A stretch of DNA of 64,000 bases, taken from CAYNRG01 sp047974855. GTDB taxonomy: Bacteria > Bacillota_I > Bacilli_A > Erysipelotrichales > Erysipelotrichaceae. The translations under genes and the position numbers were made by a program. Shown here piece by piece: positions 63,735-64,000 of the stretch. Numbering within the stretch: position 1 is the stretch's first letter; the number at the start of each line of letters is the position of its first letter. The stretch spans positions 48,903 through 112,902 of the forward strand of contig JBKECT010000025.1 of assembly GCA_047974855.1 (NCBI GenBank). The letters run 5' to 3'. Below the pieces are notes generated by a model. It saw nothing but the letters and a program-made list of their open reading frames with translations. It ran no database searches and had not been told where the DNA came from.

Positions 63735-63841
63735 TTTTTCTCCTTATGAATTTTCATTATATCATATTCCTAATCCATAGCATTCACCTAAATAAAATTT
63801 TTTTAACCCTTTTTAAAAGCACTTAATGTCTTCAATTTTTA

Positions 63842-63872
63842 AACAAAAAACAACTATTCTAAGATTAGTTGT
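63842..63872 (-). terminator. terminator of the tRNA operon
   Basis: Stem ACAACTA/TAGTTGT followed on the minus strand by TTTTTTG, 12 bp past the tRNA-Phe 3' end. Confidence 0.75.
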
Positions 63873-63883
63873 CAATTTGCAAA

Positions 63884-63959
63884 TGGTGGTCCCAGCCGGG
63901 ATTGAACCGGCGACACATGGATTTTCAGTCCATTGCTCTACCGACTGAGCTACAGGACC
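63884..63959 (-). tRNA. tRNA-Phe (GAA)
   Basis: 76-nt tRNA on the minus strand with encoded CCA (63884-63886). The acceptor is GGTCCTG/TGGGACC (two wobble pairs), the D-arm GCTC..GAGC, the anticodon loop CTGAAAA gives anticodon GAA for Phe, and the T-arm is CCGGTTCAATCCCGG. All stems are intact. Confidence 0.95.
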
Positions 63960-63962
63960 ACT

Positions 63963-64000
63963 TGGTTGCGGGAGAAGGATTTGAACCAACGACCTCCGGG
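63963..64000 (-). tRNA. initiator tRNA-fMet (CAT), 3' part, cut by window end
   Basis: The 3' 38 nt of a tRNA with encoded CCA (63963-63965): the end of the anticodon stem (CCCGG), variable loop AGGTCG, T-arm TTGGTTCAAATCCTT and acceptor TCCCGCA. These features match initiator tRNA-Met. The anticodon lies beyond the window, so identity is inferred. Confidence 0.75.

Noticed and set aside
1..64000. CRISPR arrays
   Set aside because: No series of regularly spaced short repeats was seen; the only tight repeats are the three MraZ boxes and the PHO boxes.

Overview
The window is a 64 kb stretch of a low-GC, Gram-positive (Bacillota) chromosome. The best guess is an anaerobic, gut-type member of the Erysipelotrichia. 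Supporting signs are the AT-rich codon use, strong AGGAGG ribosome sites, a T-box-controlled hisS-aspS operon, a fused SecDF, a CtpE-like P-type ATPase, a lipid-anchored flavin reductase of the anaerobic-respiration type and an LXG toxin locus. This placement is inferred from gene content, not measured. Most genes lie on the minus strand.

Layout by position. 1-3.8 kb: an SPFH-domain gene cut by the window edge, then T-box-hisS-aspS. 3.8-10.8 kb: rel, apt, recJ, murD and a PP-loop gene best read as murL. 10.9-18.2 kb: secDF and a short division/wall cluster (mraZ-rsmH-ftsL-pbpB-mraY) with a MraZ operator of three 10-bp repeats. 18.3-24.6 kb: rpmF, DUF177, a lipase-like hydrolase, tmcAL, and an extracellular FMN/FAD reductase divergent from a MerR regulator. 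24.6-39.1 kb: tagD, yebC, a degenerate amidohydrolase, the split glycosyltransferase pssD/pssE, ptsI, yfhO, hpf, a frameshifted DUF2779 gene, an M29 aminopeptidase, a ROK glucokinase and rimO.

39.2-45.5 kb is an accessory island. It has a tyrosine integrase at one end, imperfect 25-bp direct repeats at both ends, and a pair of inverted repeats of about 100 bp enclosing a type VII secretion LXG toxin module (two small helical partners, a TelE-like glycine-zipper toxin, candidate membrane immunity proteins and a DUF4176 protein). Several of these genes carry frameshifts, two of them at homopolymer runs.

45.7-56 kb is a phosphate-response region. A PhoP/PhoR pair lies between a secreted His-rich protein/ECF sigma/anti-sigma operon and phoU-pstBACS. 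Both flanking operons start from promoters carrying the same PHO-box arrangement (two TTTACA repeats 11 bp apart, then 18 bp to the -10). PstS appears circularly permuted and PstA carries an extra PDZ-like extracytoplasmic domain. 56-64 kb holds argS with an F420-ligase-like gene, mscL, an Atg22-like MFS protein, a zinc-dependent phospholipase C-like protein, a BusR-like (GntR-RCK_C) regulator, a GT-C-like membrane protein, tRNA-Phe and the 3' part of an initiator tRNA-Met.

All calls come from reading the sequence without database searches. Start codons were often moved downstream of the longest ORF to fit a ribosome site.
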